Shown here: piece after piece, positions 9,101 through 21,283 of the stretch | How positions within the stretch are numbered: the stretch's first letter is position 1 | Layout of the letters: the number at the start of each line of letters is the position of its first letter | NCBI GenBank assembly: GCA_913061055.1 | Contig: CAJXVA010000039.1 | Span: forward strand, 1 to 34,333 | Source: an uncultured Pseudomonadota bacterium | GTDB taxonomy: Bacteria; Myxococcota_A; Polyangia; Nannocystales; Nannocystaceae | Length of the DNA: 34,333 nt | Reading direction: 5' to 3' | Made by a program: the position numbers and the translations under genes | Notes under the pieces: model-generated | What the model was told of the DNA's origin: nothing | Database searches by the model: none | The model's input: the letters and a program-made list of their open reading frames with translations, nothing else

Positions 9101-9614
9101 AGGCGTTGCGTTCACCAACACCCGCTTGACCGGATCGTTCGCGGTCAACACCGGCGGGGACGATGACTTCGCCGGTTTCGTCTGGGGTGCGCAGGACAAC
9201 TCGCACTTCTACGTGATGGCCTGGAAGCAGAGCCAGCAGAACTCGTCCGACTTCGGGGTCACGTGTGACTCCGGTGTCTTCGAGACGGGCATGGTCGTCA
9301 AGCGAGTGTTCGCGCCCACCTTCGACGACCTCACGATGGCAGACATCTACTGCGGGAACGACACGGCCAACTCGGAGCTCTTGCTCAGTCCGGCCGAATC
9401 TGTGTCGGTCGGCTGGCTGGACAACACGGACTACACGATCGAGATCGACTTCCTCCAGACCGGGAGCTCCGTGAGCGTGACCAACGACGACACCGCCACG
9501 CTGGTGGACACCTTTGATGTCACGGACTCGACGTACATCGACGGGTTCTTTGGGTCCCACACGATCTCGCAGGCTGCCGTCGAGGTGGGCCCGATGTTCG
9601 GAAGCTGCCTGTAG
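6120..9614 (+). CDS. Giant Cys-rich repeat lipoprotein with a C-terminal thrombospondin-C-like domain
   Basis: Predicted exported surface protein of about 1164 residues. From the GTG at 6120 it reads [20 protein letters not shown], a positively charged, hydrophobic lipoprotein-type signal ending at Cys20; the lipobox is imperfect. Sixteen tandem repeats of about 49 residues follow (6321-8709), each with eight cysteines in the pattern C[25 protein letters not shown]. An Ig/PKD-like segment comes next (about 863-945). The final 200 residues contain [20 protein letters not shown] (1014-1033) followed closely by WKQ (1035-1037), [12 protein letters not shown], and a terminal [11 protein letters not shown]. 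These resemble the thrombospondin C-terminal lectin-like beta-sandwich. An in-frame ATG at 6027 would add an atypical N-terminus. A role in adhesion or in the cell-surface matrix is inferred, not shown. Confidence 0.8.
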   Translation: MRKQAIGVLGWLTLFTPLGCTDPCLDDGLLQDDPANCAANASSGSTGNENPPIDQETEGAEATDGDDACLNGVQDGDETDVDCGGSCSAGCGVGEGCGGAQDCETQICDEDGTCQGPGGCDDGMQGDDESDADCGGACGSTCPVDGECEDFLDCEELVCDTDGECAAPNCEDGAPNGDETDVDCGGPLCDPCADGGSCDEGIDCVSGACDEGTCVPTQCTDGEQNGGETDVDCGGPDCAPCDGGESCGDGSDCASTVCDAQTCTDATCDDGVRNGAETDVDCGGGTCDACDDGQTCEDGDDCVSTLCDPVSEVCEAASCFNGIQDQGETDVDCGGPSCGPCDDGEGCEDGDDCLSEACGDGMCTAASCRDGIHNGNESDVDCGGDTCGPCDDGESCLLTTDCTSTVCLMEVCQPPSCTDGTQNGSETDEDCGGECGSTCETDEGCGDALDCVSLVCDDATNTCAAPTCEDGAPNGNETDVDCGGPDCPACAAPGNCEVPTDCISGVCDENQCVPPSCDDGVLNGTETDIDCGGDACAPCDGGEMCLETTDCVSEVCDAGTCSDASCDDGVQNQGETDVDCGGANCDPCDDGEGCDVGTDCESVSCDPVAEVCEAPTCNDGVQNGGETGNDCGGPECGGCDPGEGCTADTDCLSMVCDEMAGTCVAPTCDDGVVNGDESDLDCGGPDCDACDDGDDCVFSADCMSMVCLMETCQPSACDDGVHNGDETDVDCGGSCQPCDDGQGCGIPGDCDSGVCEADTCAEATCDDSVQNGSETGEDCGGPDCDACPPGGGCVGNDDCDSGVCDPGTNTCLAPACDDGVLNGTETDVDCGGDACPACDTGETCDDGDDCVSGGCTGNACNAPLSVVITPNACGDAADDGFVSFTAVADGGTGGPYAYSWAPDDGTVATPDAASTDITPTDYASYTVTADDGADTASAVGVVVISNSAFNLQENCTLYQGDLLGSTPDASITYSAGGTVATEAGNNDLGLHLCEGVAFTNTRLTGSFAVNTGGDDDFAGFVWGAQDNSHFYVMAWKQSQQNSSDFGVTCDSGVFETGMVVKRVFAPTFDDLTMADIYCGNDTANSELLLSPAESVSVGWLDNTDYTIEIDFLQTGSSVSVTNDDTATLVDTFDVTDSTYIDGFFGSHTISQAAVEVGPMFGSCL
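6321..8709 (+). repeat. Sixteen tandem coding repeats, about 147-153 bp each
   Basis: Each unit encodes a module such as [18 protein letters not shown] followed by five more spaced cysteines; I count 16 units and about 128 cysteines. The repeats differ by many substitutions at the DNA level, so this is an old protein repeat, not a recent DNA amplification. The Asp/Glu-rich ETDVDCGG core would suit calcium binding, which is inference. Confidence 0.85.
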
Positions 9615-9652
9615 CTCGGGCGATCCCCGGGCTCTCGATTGGGAAAAAACGA

Positions 9653-9817
9653 CGACTCACCGAATCTTCTCGGGGATTCGGTGGGTCGAAGTGAAAGCAA
9701 GTGAAGCGGGCCCCGTTGAGGGGCCAAGTGCATGTCCCCTGCGGCTTCACGCAGACGCAGTCCCCCAAGTCCAAGCGAGTTCTGACCCGTTCAGACACGA
9801 TTCCGAAGTGATTCGGT
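9653..9817 (+). ncRNA. Candidate structured RNA (3' UTR element, sRNA or leader)
   Basis: A string of hairpins lies between the giant lipoprotein and the transporter. The first is a 13-bp stem with one G-U pair (9653-9665 with 9676-9688). GTGAAGC/GCTTCAC (9701-9707 with 9744-9750) encloses GGCCCC-GTTGA-GGGGCC (9709-9725). Then come TCTGA/TCAGA (9781-9795) and CCGAA-GTGA-TTCGG (9803-9816) with a GNRA tetraloop. A strong terminator follows at once. There is no credible protein frame. It matches no RNA family that I recognise. It could be a long 3' UTR, an independent sRNA, or the attenuator leader of the BCCT gene. Confidence 0.4.
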
Positions 9818-9883
9818 GCCGCTCCCGGAGCGGCGGTTGTGTGGTGCCCTCCTACAACCGCCGATTCGGGAGTGGCTTTTTTT
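9818..9883 (+). terminator. Strong intrinsic terminator
   Basis: A 23-bp stem (9818-9840 paired with 9854-9876) has only two G-U pairs and one mismatch. A 13-nt loop separates the arms and seven consecutive T's follow (9877-9883). It lies about 200 nt after the giant lipoprotein stop and 160 nt before the BCCT start, so it terminates either the upstream transcript or a leader RNA. Confidence 0.9.
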
Positions 9884-10045
9884 GTGGTTTGGCGCACATG
9901 CCATTGAGGAAATGACCGCCGCGTCGTAGGACTGGGCCCCGATAGATGGGCCCGCGGACCGGTTGGTGAAGATCGGAGAGCAGTGTCTCTCCGCGATGTT
10001 GCTCGTCGCTTGGCGCTGTGTCCGAGCATCGGCCCCGGCTTCTCG
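9884..10045 (+). promoter_or_regulatory. Region upstream of the BCCT gene
   Basis: About 160 bp between the terminator and the transporter ATG. It contains the hairpin CGGAGAG/CTCTCCG (9974-9980 with 9987-9993) and a GGGCC-rich inverted repeat near 9934-9955. The transporter frame is open from a GTG at 9983, but the sequence before 10046 does not look like a transporter N-terminus. The promoter should be here unless transcription comes from before 9653; I cannot place -35/-10 boxes. Confidence 0.4.
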
Positions 10046-11572
10046 ATGGCAAAACCTGAGGAAACCCAGACCAAGCTTCTCGACGTCAACCCCTGGGTGT
10101 TCTGGGGGGCCAACGCGATCATCGGCTCGATGGTTCTCGCGGCAGCCATCGCGACGCAGGACGTCGGTGAGACCTTCCAAGCGATTCAGGAGGGCGTCGT
10201 CCAACGGTTTGGGTGGTTCTACATCATCGCGATGACGGGCTTCCTGGGCTTCGCGATCTGGCTGATCTTGAGTCCGTATTGTGAGCTGCGCTTGGGGACA
10301 GACGACTCCCGGCCCGAGTTCAGCACGCCGAGCTGGTTCGCGATGCTGTTCTCCGCTGGCATGGGAATCGGCCTGCTGTTTTTCGGGGTCGCCGAACCGA
10401 TTCAGCACTACCTCACCCCGCCGGTCGGACGCCCGGAGAGCCTCGACTCGGCCCGAGAGGCGATGGGCCTCACGTTCTTTCACTGGGGTCTGCATCCATG
10501 GGCCGTTTACGCTCTGATCGGCCTCGCCTTTGCGTACTTCTCGTTCCGAAAGGGCAAACCACTGTCGATCCGCTCGGCCCTGTATCCGTTGCTCGGTGAA
10601 CGGGTGAACGGCCGCATCGGTGATGCCGTGGATGCCCTGGCGATCGTCAGCACGTTGTTCGGGGTCGCGTCGTCGCTGGGTTTCGGAGCCTCTCAGGTCA
10701 ACGCCGGACTTGCGCACGTCTTCGATCTCCCCGAGTCGCGCACCGTGCAGTTCATGATCATCGGGACCATCACGCTCGCCGCGACGGTCTCGGTGGTGTC
10801 CGGCCTCGATGCCGGGGTCAAGCGTCTCAGTGAGATCAACCTGGGCATCGCCGGGCTGCTGCTGGTCTTCGTCCTCATCGCAGGACCCACCGCGTTCCTG
10901 CTCAATGCGTTCGTCGAGAACATCGGGACGTACCTGCAGCACCTTCCGGAGAACTCGTTTTGGACCGCGAGCTTCGAGCAGCCGCAGGCGCAAGCGTGGC
11001 TATCGAACTGGACGGTGTTCTATTGGTCGTGGTGGATCGCATGGGCACCGTTCGTGGGGATGTTCATCGCCCGCGTGTCCCGAGGCCGTACGATTCGGGA
11101 GTTCCTCCTGGGCGTGATGCTTGCGCCAACGTTGGTCGCGTTCATCTGGTTCACGGTGTTTGGCGACACCGCGCTCCACATCGAGTTGTTCGGTGAAGGC
11201 GGTATCGGTGCCGCGGTTACGCGGAGCGTTCCCACGGCGATCTTCGCAATGCTCGAGCGGCTACCGCTGTCGTCGGTGTCGAGCATCTTGTGCATCATCT
11301 GCGTCATCCTCTTCTTCGTGACCTCGTCGGACTCGGCGTCGTTGGTGGTCGACACGATCGCCTCGGGGGGGAAAGACGAGCCGCCCGTGTTCCAGCGGGT
11401 GTACTGGGCTGTGCTCGAAGGCGCGGTCGCGGCAATCCTGGTCTTCGCAGGCGGCCTCGAGGCCCTGCAGGCGGCGGTCTTGACCACGGCCGTCCCGTTC
11501 ACGGTGATCATCATCATGGTGTGCATCGCTCTGTACCGAGAGCTGCGGTCGACCGACTCGAGCACCTCATAG
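10046..11572 (+). CDS. BCCT-family betaine/choline/carnitine transporter
   Basis: 508-residue inner-membrane secondary transporter for quaternary-ammonium osmolytes, with about twelve hydrophobic segments. The family motifs are SAGMGIGLLFFGVAEP (103-118), FFHWGLHPWAVYALIG, STLFGVASSLGFGASQVNAG, the signature WSWWIAWAPFVGMFIARVSR (from Trp327) and VTSSDSASLVVD. The glycine-rich GMGIG (105-109) has Gly where choline carriers of this family can have Asp. By comparison with BetP this favours Na+-coupled glycine betaine uptake, though specificity is not certain. The N- and C-terminal tails are short, so the long osmosensing C-terminal domain of BetP is absent. The ATG at 10046 was chosen over a GTG at 9983. 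Osmoprotection is the likely role. Confidence 0.92.
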   Translation: MAKPEETQTKLLDVNPWVFWGANAIIGSMVLAAAIATQDVGETFQAIQEGVVQRFGWFYIIAMTGFLGFAIWLILSPYCELRLGTDDSRPEFSTPSWFAMLFSAGMGIGLLFFGVAEPIQHYLTPPVGRPESLDSAREAMGLTFFHWGLHPWAVYALIGLAFAYFSFRKGKPLSIRSALYPLLGERVNGRIGDAVDALAIVSTLFGVASSLGFGASQVNAGLAHVFDLPESRTVQFMIIGTITLAATVSVVSGLDAGVKRLSEINLGIAGLLLVFVLIAGPTAFLLNAFVENIGTYLQHLPENSFWTASFEQPQAQAWLSNWTVFYWSWWIAWAPFVGMFIARVSRGRTIREFLLGVMLAPTLVAFIWFTVFGDTALHIELFGEGGIGAAVTRSVPTAIFAMLERLPLSSVSSILCIICVILFFVTSSDSASLVVDTIASGGKDEPPVFQRVYWAVLEGAVAAILVFAGGLEALQAAVLTTAVPFTVIIIMVCIALYRELRSTDSSTS

Positions 11573-11619
11573 ACGCGGTTTCGTTGACCGCGGTGCATCC
11601 GGGCCGCATGCTGCCGCCG

Positions 11620-12612
11620 ATGGACCCGGTGACGCAGGGCGCCCTGGGAGCCGCGGCAGCGCAGCTTCTACTTCAGAGACAGCTGGGGCGCCGGGCGTGG
11701 CTCTACGGCGCCCTGGGCGGGATGGCGGCCGATCTCGACATCTTCATTCGCAGCGGTGATGACCCGCTCGTGGCCTGGACCTACCACCGCCATTTCACGC
11801 ACAGCCTGGCGTTCGTGCCGATCGGGGGGGTGCTGTCGGGGTTGCCGTTCATCGTGCGCAAGCCGAAGGCCAAGCGAGCGCTCATCCTCGCGGCGACGAC
11901 GGTTGGCTACGCGACGCACGCGTTGCTCGACGCGTTCACCTCGTATGGGACCCAGCTGTGGTTGCCCTTCAGCAACGCTCGGGTGGCCTGGAACTGGATC
12001 GGTATCGTCGATCCTTTCTTCACGCTTCCGCTGTGTTTCGGGGTCGCCATCGCGGCGTGGAAGGACCGGTTGCGGCCGCTTTGGATGGCCGCGGTTTGGT
12101 GCGCGCTGTACATGGGGTGGGGCGGGGTGCAGCACGGACGGGCCGTGGATCGGGCCGAGACACTCGCCACCCAACGGGGTCACACGATCGAGCGGGTCGA
12201 AGCGTTTCCCGGCGTGGTCACCAACGTGTTGTGGCGGACGCTGTATTTGGCGGATGGGCAGATCTACGTCGACGCTGTGCATGTCCCGTGGTGGGGCGAG
12301 ACCACATCCCGAGATGGCGGGTCTGTCGCGAGGATCGGGCCGGAGCAGCACGCCGAGATCGCCGGCGGCAACGAGCAGGTTTCGGCCGGGCTCGCGACGT
12401 TCGATTGGTTCGCCGACGGTTGGGTGGCCGCTCAGCCCGACGAGGGGAAGGTGCTGGGAGACCTGCGTTATGGGCGAGAGCTCGCCGCTCCGGATGCGAT
12501 GTGGGGCCTCCGGCTGCAGCCGGACGGGGAGTTCCCATTCTCGTCGTGGCGTTCACCGCCCGATGGTGACGCGCTGAGCGAACGCGCTGCCGCGTGGCTC
12601 TCCGGATTCTGA
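11620..12612 (+). CDS. DUF457/YdjM-like membrane-associated metal-dependent hydrolase
   Basis: 330-residue integral membrane protein. The start MDPVTQGALGAAAAQLLLQ is characteristic of the YbcI/YdjM (DUF457) family, often annotated as metal-dependent hydrolases. Conserved polar residues sit in GGMAADLDIFI, YHRHFTHSLAF and ATHALLDAFTSYGTQLWLPF, giving the His/Asp set thought to bind metal. Hydrophobic helices surround them, and the last 130 residues form a soluble domain. The start was placed at 11620 by family match; an ATG at 11608 would add four residues. It follows the transporter by 47 bp on the same strand and may share its transcript. The biochemical function of the family is poorly known. 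Confidence 0.8.
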   Translation: MDPVTQGALGAAAAQLLLQRQLGRRAWLYGALGGMAADLDIFIRSGDDPLVAWTYHRHFTHSLAFVPIGGVLSGLPFIVRKPKAKRALILAATTVGYATHALLDAFTSYGTQLWLPFSNARVAWNWIGIVDPFFTLPLCFGVAIAAWKDRLRPLWMAAVWCALYMGWGGVQHGRAVDRAETLATQRGHTIERVEAFPGVVTNVLWRTLYLADGQIYVDAVHVPWWGETTSRDGGSVARIGPEQHAEIAGGNEQVSAGLATFDWFADGWVAAQPDEGKVLGDLRYGRELAAPDAMWGLRLQPDGEFPFSSWRSPPDGDALSERAAAWLSGF

Positions 12613-12651
12613 GCGACGGACGGTGCCGTCGTCCGCGGAGCCAGCTCGGTG

Positions 12652-15498
12652 CTAGCCAGGGCTGAGCGGGGCCAGTGCGCGCGGGCTCTCCGGGACCGGA
12701 ACATTGTGCTCACGCATCCAGTCTACGAGGTCTTCGCGAAGGTCCACAGCCAGGGGCTGCGGGTCGTCGAACGTCCGGAGCACCGTGAGTGCGAGGGCGG
12801 TGGCGCGGGGGAGGTGGTTGGTCGCGGTCAACAACCGGACCCGGCTGAGCTGAACTTGGGCCCGCGGAAACTGGGGAGCGTCTGCGAGTTGGCCGATGAT
12901 CGTCTCTGCTTCGGTCAGCGCGGCCTCGGCTTCGTCCAGGCGCTCTAGATCGCGTAGGACGTCGGCCTCGAGCCGCCAAGCACTCGCGGTGGTGACGTGC
13001 GGCGACTCGAGATGTTGCACGCGGATCTTCCGTGCCCGCTGCGCGGCTTCGAGAGCCTTTTCATCATCACCGCGGTGCCGGTGAAAGTCGGATGCGAGGA
13101 CGTGGGCCTCGGCGCTTCGTTCCGTTCCGTCAATCCGCTTGTTCCAGTCGAGCAAGGCCTCCACAGTGGCCGTCCCGGCCTCCCAATCCTTCTTTCGGAT
13201 GAGAGCGCGCAGCAGGCCTTGGTAGGCATTGATGATCGCGGCCGGGTCGCCGAGCTTCCCTTCGTCACTCGTCGCGAGGCTGGCCCGAGCCAGATGTTCG
13301 GCATCCTCGAACCGGTCCTGCCAAAAGGCGACGTTGGACAGCAGCGCCAACACCGTGGCCTTGCTCGGGAGGTTGGGTCGGCTCGCGGCTTCGAGGCTGC
13401 GCAGAGACTTCTCGAGCGTCGAGCGTGCGCACTCGAGGTCGCCGAGCTCCATGCAGACGGCGCCGAGGTTACTGCGCGATTGAGACAGTGTCGGGTGGTA
13501 CGAACCGTACGCGTCCTCGAGGACATCGTGCGCGCGTTGAAAGTCCTCTTGGGCGCGGACCGTGTCGCCGACGCGAATGAACGCGATCGCACGAAGGTTG
13601 TGGATGTTGCTGAGCACCGAAGCGCGCGGTGGATGGGTCTTGGCGAGGGCGAGCGCTTCGTCCATCGCCGTCACCGCGTCTCGGGGGGCGCTGCCATTCA
13701 TGAGCGGTCCGGCGCGGCGCATGAGGAGGCGGATACGAAGTTCTGGTGGATTGCCGGCCCGAACGAGGGCGAGTTCGGCAGCCTCCAGCTGAGCGTCCAT
13801 CAAGGTGTCGGCCTCGGGACTCGCTGACTGCGTGTGATAGACCCGATCGAGCCAGCTCAGCGCCTGCAGCTCGTCATCGCCGGCGTATGCGGCCTCGGCT
13901 TGGGCGGCCCGAGTGTGGGACAGCGCGTCGTCGTACTCCCGTGCGAAGCGGCTCCGGGCGGCCATCCAGAGGTGCGCGTTGGCCTTGAGTCGCGGGGCAT
14001 CCACACCCTCGAGATCTGCGAGGACCTGGGAGACCAGCGCCACCCCCTCGTGGGGCTGCCCCGCCTGATGCATCGCACGGGCTTGGGCGACTCGTTGCTG
14101 CGCATCGATCAGCACCTCAACCCCGGTGCCCTCGGGCGCATTCAGGTCTTCGAGTTCGGAGCATCGCTCGGGGCGAGGGAGGGCGGAGGCCAGGTTGCTC
14201 GCCCGTGCGAGGTCAAAGTCGGGCGTATCCGAGAAGGCGTCCGACACGGCACGCAGGTTGTCCCGCTCTCGGTCGAGGCAGTTCCGACGAAGGGTCGTCA
14301 GCTCGGGGCCGATGCCGCTGCCGCTGCACAGGGCGGTGTTCGCCTCGAACCAGGCGGCCGCAAAGACGTCGAGTTGACGTTCAAACACTCCGGAGACGGA
14401 TGCTGCATCCGGGTGGTCGATGCTGGACACCCGCTTCTTGAGCGCGGTGAGCTCCGGTCCCGCGAGCTGTTCTCGCAGTGCCGCAGCTGCGTCGTCGCAC
14501 TGCTCGGTGCGCGCAGGGGTCAGGGCGACCGCCATCCCGACGACGACCGTCAGTCCCGTCGCGCCCAGCAGTGAGAACCCCTTCATGCGCCGCCGGAGGG
14601 AAGCATCGAAGGCATCGTCGAGGACCAACATCGACTCGAAGCGGTCCTCCGCGTGCGTCGAGAGACCGCGGTCGATGATCGGCTCAACCCAACCCGGTAC
14701 GGACGACTTGCTTGGGCGTGGTCGACGGGCGTCGGTTGAGACGGCGCGAGAAAGCTCGGCGAGCGTGGTGCCGTCGAACGGGCGTTCGCCCCAAAGGCCT
14801 TCGTACAAAGCGACGCAGAACGAGAACTGGTCGCTCAGTGGACCGACGGCGTCCAGACTGAATTGCTCCGGTGCCATATAGGCCGGAGTCCCTCGGATCC
14901 GGCTGACTTCAATGGAGCGGGAGCCGCTGCTGGACGGGCGCTCTCCGTCCGCCGAATCCTGGGGCCGAAGCGAGCGTGCGATGCCGAAGTCCATGACGAG
15001 GACACGACCGTCGTCCGCGACCATCACGTTCTCGGGCTTGAAGTCGCCGTGGACGAGGTCCGCAGCATGCACGGCTGCCAACCCGCGAGCGGCCTGCCGA
15101 TAGTGCTCGAGGATGTCGCGCCACAGTTGCCCCGGCGCCCGCTGGTACTCCCGAAGCGTTTTCCCGCGGACCAGTTCCATCGCCAGGAAGAGTCGTCCCT
15201 CGTGCTCCCCGACGTCGTGGACTGTGACGACGTTGGGGTGGTTGATCCGCGCGAGGGCCTGAGCCTCCGCGAGCAGGCTTCCGATGCCTCGGTTCGCGCT
15301 GTGCAGCAGCTTGACCGCAACTTGTCGCTCGAGCTTGGTGTCGAAGGCCGCGTAGACGGTCCCCATCGCGCCGCGCCCCAGTTCGTCGATGATGACGAAG
15401 CGGTCGAGGGAGTCCCCGCGACGTAGAACGACGCCGCCTTCGCCCTGGGGAATGGAGCCGCTGCCGCCGGTTGCGGCGAGGGTCGGATCGTCGAGCAC
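12652..15498 (-). CDS. Membrane Ser/Thr protein kinase with TPR-like C-terminal sensor tail
   Basis: 948 residues from the GTG at 15498 (MLDDPTLAATGGSG). The Hanks kinase domain spans about 34-300: glycine loop GRGAMGTVYA (41-50), ATP-binding Lys63 in VAVKLL, catalytic loop HGDFKPENVMV with Asp152, DFGIARS (170-176) and GTPAYMAPEQF (203-213). The Arg of the usual HRD is Gly. A single transmembrane helix (about 307-327, FSLLGATGLTVVVGMAVAL) places the C-terminal 600 residues outside the cytoplasm. This part is largely alpha-helical, with TPR-like repeats such as RVGDTVRAQEDFQRAHDVLE. The kinase-TM-TPR architecture is common in myxobacteria and probably transduces an envelope signal; ligand and targets are unknown. 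It diverges from cysS over 138 bp. Confidence 0.9.
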   Translation of the reverse strand: MLDDPTLAATGGSGSIPQGEGGVVLRRGDSLDRFVIIDELGRGAMGTVYAAFDTKLERQVAVKLLHSANRGIGSLLAEAQALARINHPNVVTVHDVGEHEGRLFLAMELVRGKTLREYQRAPGQLWRDILEHYRQAARGLAAVHAADLVHGDFKPENVMVADDGRVLVMDFGIARSLRPQDSADGERPSSSGSRSIEVSRIRGTPAYMAPEQFSLDAVGPLSDQFSFCVALYEGLWGERPFDGTTLAELSRAVSTDARRPRPSKSSVPGWVEPIIDRGLSTHAEDRFESMLVLDDAFDASLRRRMKGFSLLGATGLTVVVGMAVALTPARTEQCDDAAAALREQLAGPELTALKKRVSSIDHPDAASVSGVFERQLDVFAAAWFEANTALCSGSGIGPELTTLRRNCLDRERDNLRAVSDAFSDTPDFDLARASNLASALPRPERCSELEDLNAPEGTGVEVLIDAQQRVAQARAMHQAGQPHEGVALVSQVLADLEGVDAPRLKANAHLWMAARSRFAREYDDALSHTRAAQAEAAYAGDDELQALSWLDRVYHTQSASPEADTLMDAQLEAAELALVRAGNPPELRIRLLMRRAGPLMNGSAPRDAVTAMDEALALAKTHPPRASVLSNIHNLRAIAFIRVGDTVRAQEDFQRAHDVLEDAYGSYHPTLSQSRSNLGAVCMELGDLECARSTLEKSLRSLEAASRPNLPSKATVLALLSNVAFWQDRFEDAEHLARASLATSDEGKLGDPAAIINAYQGLLRALIRKKDWEAGTATVEALLDWNKRIDGTERSAEAHVLASDFHRHRGDDEKALEAAQRARKIRVQHLESPHVTTASAWRLEADVLRDLERLDEAEAALTEAETIIGQLADAPQFPRAQVQLSRVRLLTATNHLPRATALALTVLRTFDDPQPLAVDLREDLVDWMREHNVPVPESPRALAPLSPG

Positions 15499-15636
15499 CG
15501 GCCCTGATGATCGGTCTGCTCTTGCCGAAGGGCAACTGGAGGTTCGGCGCGAGGGTTCGGGGGGCCCCTGGCCGGCGGAGCGCTCGGAGGTGCGCTGGAG
15601 ACGCGGAGGGCCGGCGATGGTCCCGGTCGTGTTCCC

Positions 15637-17205
<1,569 letters not shown>

Positions 17206-17227
17206 CGGACCCCGAGCGGGGCCTCTG

Positions 17228-17264
17228 ACCTCAGCGTCATTGGGGATGTCAGTGGCACTGAGGT
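17228..17264. repeat. Inverted repeat between convergent cysS and the secreted protein gene
   Basis: ACCTCAG (17228-17234) pairs with CTGAGGT (17258-17264) around a 23-nt loop, just after a short CCCC-GAGC-GGGG hairpin following the cysS stop. Neither has a T-tract. They may contribute to termination between the two converging genes, but the support is weak. Confidence 0.3.
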
Positions 17265-17293
17265 TGCCCCGGCCCCGCTAGCCCGGCGGCGGG

Positions 17294-17965
17294 TTAGTCA
17301 CATCCCGGTGAGTCCACGTGTGCCGCGAACTTCACGGTGACGGGTCCCTGAGTGACGTCTCCGAGAAGGGTTCGTGTCTCGCAGTCGTCCTCGATTTGGA
17401 CGGGGATCAGCGCCCTGTCGGGAAGGGTCGTGCTCACGGTCACGCCGACCGGGTTTGTCAGCGTGACCGTCAACGGGCCGTCCCAGTTGACCACGGCCGC
17501 GACCTGGGCCATCTCGGCGATCGCATGAAACCCTGGATCCGGACCCTCGAACGAGAAATCGAGGGTTCCGGCCGCGTACTCGGAGTCGATGACCTCGATC
17601 GGCTGAGAGGTCGTAGGTGTGGCTCCTGGCCCACTGCGGCCACTGAGCGAGACCGTCGGGAGCGCGCTCGAGATTCCTCCGAACGACCAGCCCTCCGCGA
17701 GCTGCATCGTCACCTGGCCACTCCCGGGCTCGTCCGGGTCGGTGGGATCAATGGGGCTGGGCGTGAAGAAGTTCTGGCATGAGCAGTTCGGTCGGATGCC
17801 GATGACTTGATCCCCGTAGTGGGAGCAGTCCGGCAGGTCTTCCCTCGTACACGGTTCCCCGATGGGCACGACGGGGTCCGGTGGGTCGGGGACGCAATCG
17901 CTGCCCATCGTGCACAGAAGTCCGCCGAGTCCAGCGGTCAGATACAGAAGTGGTCTTTTCTTCAT
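17294..17965 (-). CDS. Secreted hypothetical protein
   Basis: 223-residue exported protein that I do not recognise. The N-terminus MKKRPLLYLTAGLGGLLC is a clear Sec signal: two lysines and an arginine, then a hydrophobic core. The lipobox is not canonical, so it may be a lipoprotein or simply secreted. A Pro/Asp/Cys-rich segment follows (VPDPPDPVVPIGEPC; NCSCQNF). A beta-rich domain comes next (about 75-223) ending in TVKFAAHVDSPGCD. The ATG at 17965 is supported by AAGGA about 10 nt upstream. It diverges from a TPR lipoprotein gene over 213 bp and belongs to a run of exported proteins. Confidence 0.75.
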   Translation of the reverse strand: MKKRPLLYLTAGLGGLLCTMGSDCVPDPPDPVVPIGEPCTREDLPDCSHYGDQVIGIRPNCSCQNFFTPSPIDPTDPDEPGSGQVTMQLAEGWSFGGISSALPTVSLSGRSGPGATPTTSQPIEVIDSEYAAGTLDFSFEGPDPGFHAIAEMAQVAAVVNWDGPLTVTLTNPVGVTVSTTLPDRALIPVQIEDDCETRTLLGDVTQGPVTVKFAAHVDSPGCD

Positions 17966-18178
17966 CGAGTGGTCCTTCGAAGCTTGAGTTCTGACGACCC
18001 CTTGTCCCGGACCCGGGCTTCGATGACACGCAAGAGGCGAGACCTCCGAGTCTCCGCTCCCCCGCGGTCCATGGCGGTGGAACTCTGGAACTCGCGGGCC
18101 CCTGATCGGGCGGCCTGTTTCGTCTCCGTCGGCGGTCTCGACTTCCCCGGTTGCCGACCGGACGCTACGGTGCGCGGC

Positions 18179-19135
18179 ATGCTGCGACGCGTCGATCTTG
18201 CCGGTGTCCTCGGGCTGGTGCTCTGTACCGGATGCAGACTCGACTCGGCGCCTGCTCGAGCGCCGCAGGTCTCGGACCCGATGCCGGCAGCCGGCGTCAG
18301 CTCTCTGTTCGGGGACCCGCTCGGGCCCCCGCCGATCGCCGAAGATGTTCGCGCAGATCGAGTCGCGAAGCTGGAGGCTGCGCGTGTCGAACACGAGGCA
18401 AACCCAACCCTCGAGACGACGATCTGGCTCGGGCGGCGAACCGCATACCTCGGCCGTTACCACGAGGCGATCGCGATCTACACCGAAGGCCTCGCCGTCC
18501 ATGCCGACGACCCTCAGCTGCTGCGGCATCGCGGCCACCGCTACATCACGACGCGCCAGTTCGACTTGGCGATCGCTGACCTCCAGCGCGCCGCCGATCG
18601 GGTCGAGGGGACAGCCGATACGGTGGAGGCCGATGGACTTCCCAACGCAGCCGGTGTGCCCACAGGCACGCTTCACACCAACATTTTCTATCACCTCGGC
18701 CTGGCGCGGTTCCTCCTTGGTGACTTCGCCGGTGCCCGCGTGGCGTACGAGAGGTGCATGGAGGCTTCAACCACCGACGACATGCGTGTCGCGACAGCGC
18801 ACTGGCTGTACATGACGCTGCGCCGCCTGGGCGATGACGACGCTGCCGCTGCGTTGATCGAGCCGTTCCATCCCGGACTCGAGCTGCATGAGAACTTCTC
18901 CTACTTGCGCCTCCTCGCGATGTACCGAGGTGAAGCCACACCGGCCACGCTTGTCGGTGACGACGCGAGCGGCCTGGACGTAGCGACGACCGGTTTTGGG
19001 GTCGGGCACTGGCACCTCGTGCTGGGCGATGGCTCCCACGCCGAGGAGACCTGGCGAGATGTGTTGCAGACCCCGCAGTGGGCTGCGTTCGGATACATCG
19101 CGGCGGAGGCCGAGCTGTTTCGCCGTACGGGATGA
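18179..19135 (+). CDS. TPR-containing lipoprotein
   Basis: 318 residues. MLRRVDLAGVLGLVLCTGC is a lipoprotein-like signal peptide with candidate lipidated Cys19. The mature part is helical, with recognisable tetratricopeptide units: YLGRYHEAIAIYTEGLAVHA, ITTRQFDLAIADLQRAADRV and FLLGDFAGARVAYERCMEAS. Such proteins act as periplasmic protein-protein scaffolds; no partner can be named. The ATG at 18179 was chosen because it gives the signal peptide; the frame is open further upstream without good coding features. It precedes another lipoprotein gene by 46 bp on the same strand and may be cotranscribed. Confidence 0.82.
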   Translation: MLRRVDLAGVLGLVLCTGCRLDSAPARAPQVSDPMPAAGVSSLFGDPLGPPPIAEDVRADRVAKLEAARVEHEANPTLETTIWLGRRTAYLGRYHEAIAIYTEGLAVHADDPQLLRHRGHRYITTRQFDLAIADLQRAADRVEGTADTVEADGLPNAAGVPTGTLHTNIFYHLGLARFLLGDFAGARVAYERCMEASTTDDMRVATAHWLYMTLRRLGDDDAAAALIEPFHPGLELHENFSYLRLLAMYRGEATPATLVGDDASGLDVATTGFGVGHWHLVLGDGSHAEETWRDVLQTPQWAAFGYIAAEAELFRRTG

Positions 19136-19181
19136 ATCTGGCCCAGTGGCAAGCGACCGACTGCCGCTCTAGACTCTGGCG

Positions 19182-21209
<2,028 letters not shown>

Positions 21210-21283
21210 ATCACGTCCCATGCCCTCGGCGCGGTGGCGCGAACATCAGTGAGACGGCGTGGCGAGGCCCGCGGAGATCCGAG

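Noticed and set aside
9640-9690. Minus-strand intrinsic terminator (13-bp stem followed by T6 when read on the minus strand)
   Set aside because: There is no minus-strand gene upstream of it in this interval. The stem is better treated as part of the plus-strand hairpin series.
9983-10045. GTG start at 9983 for the BCCT transporter
   Set aside because: The extra 21 residues do not look like a BCCT N-terminus and overlap a hairpin; the ATG at 10046 fits better.
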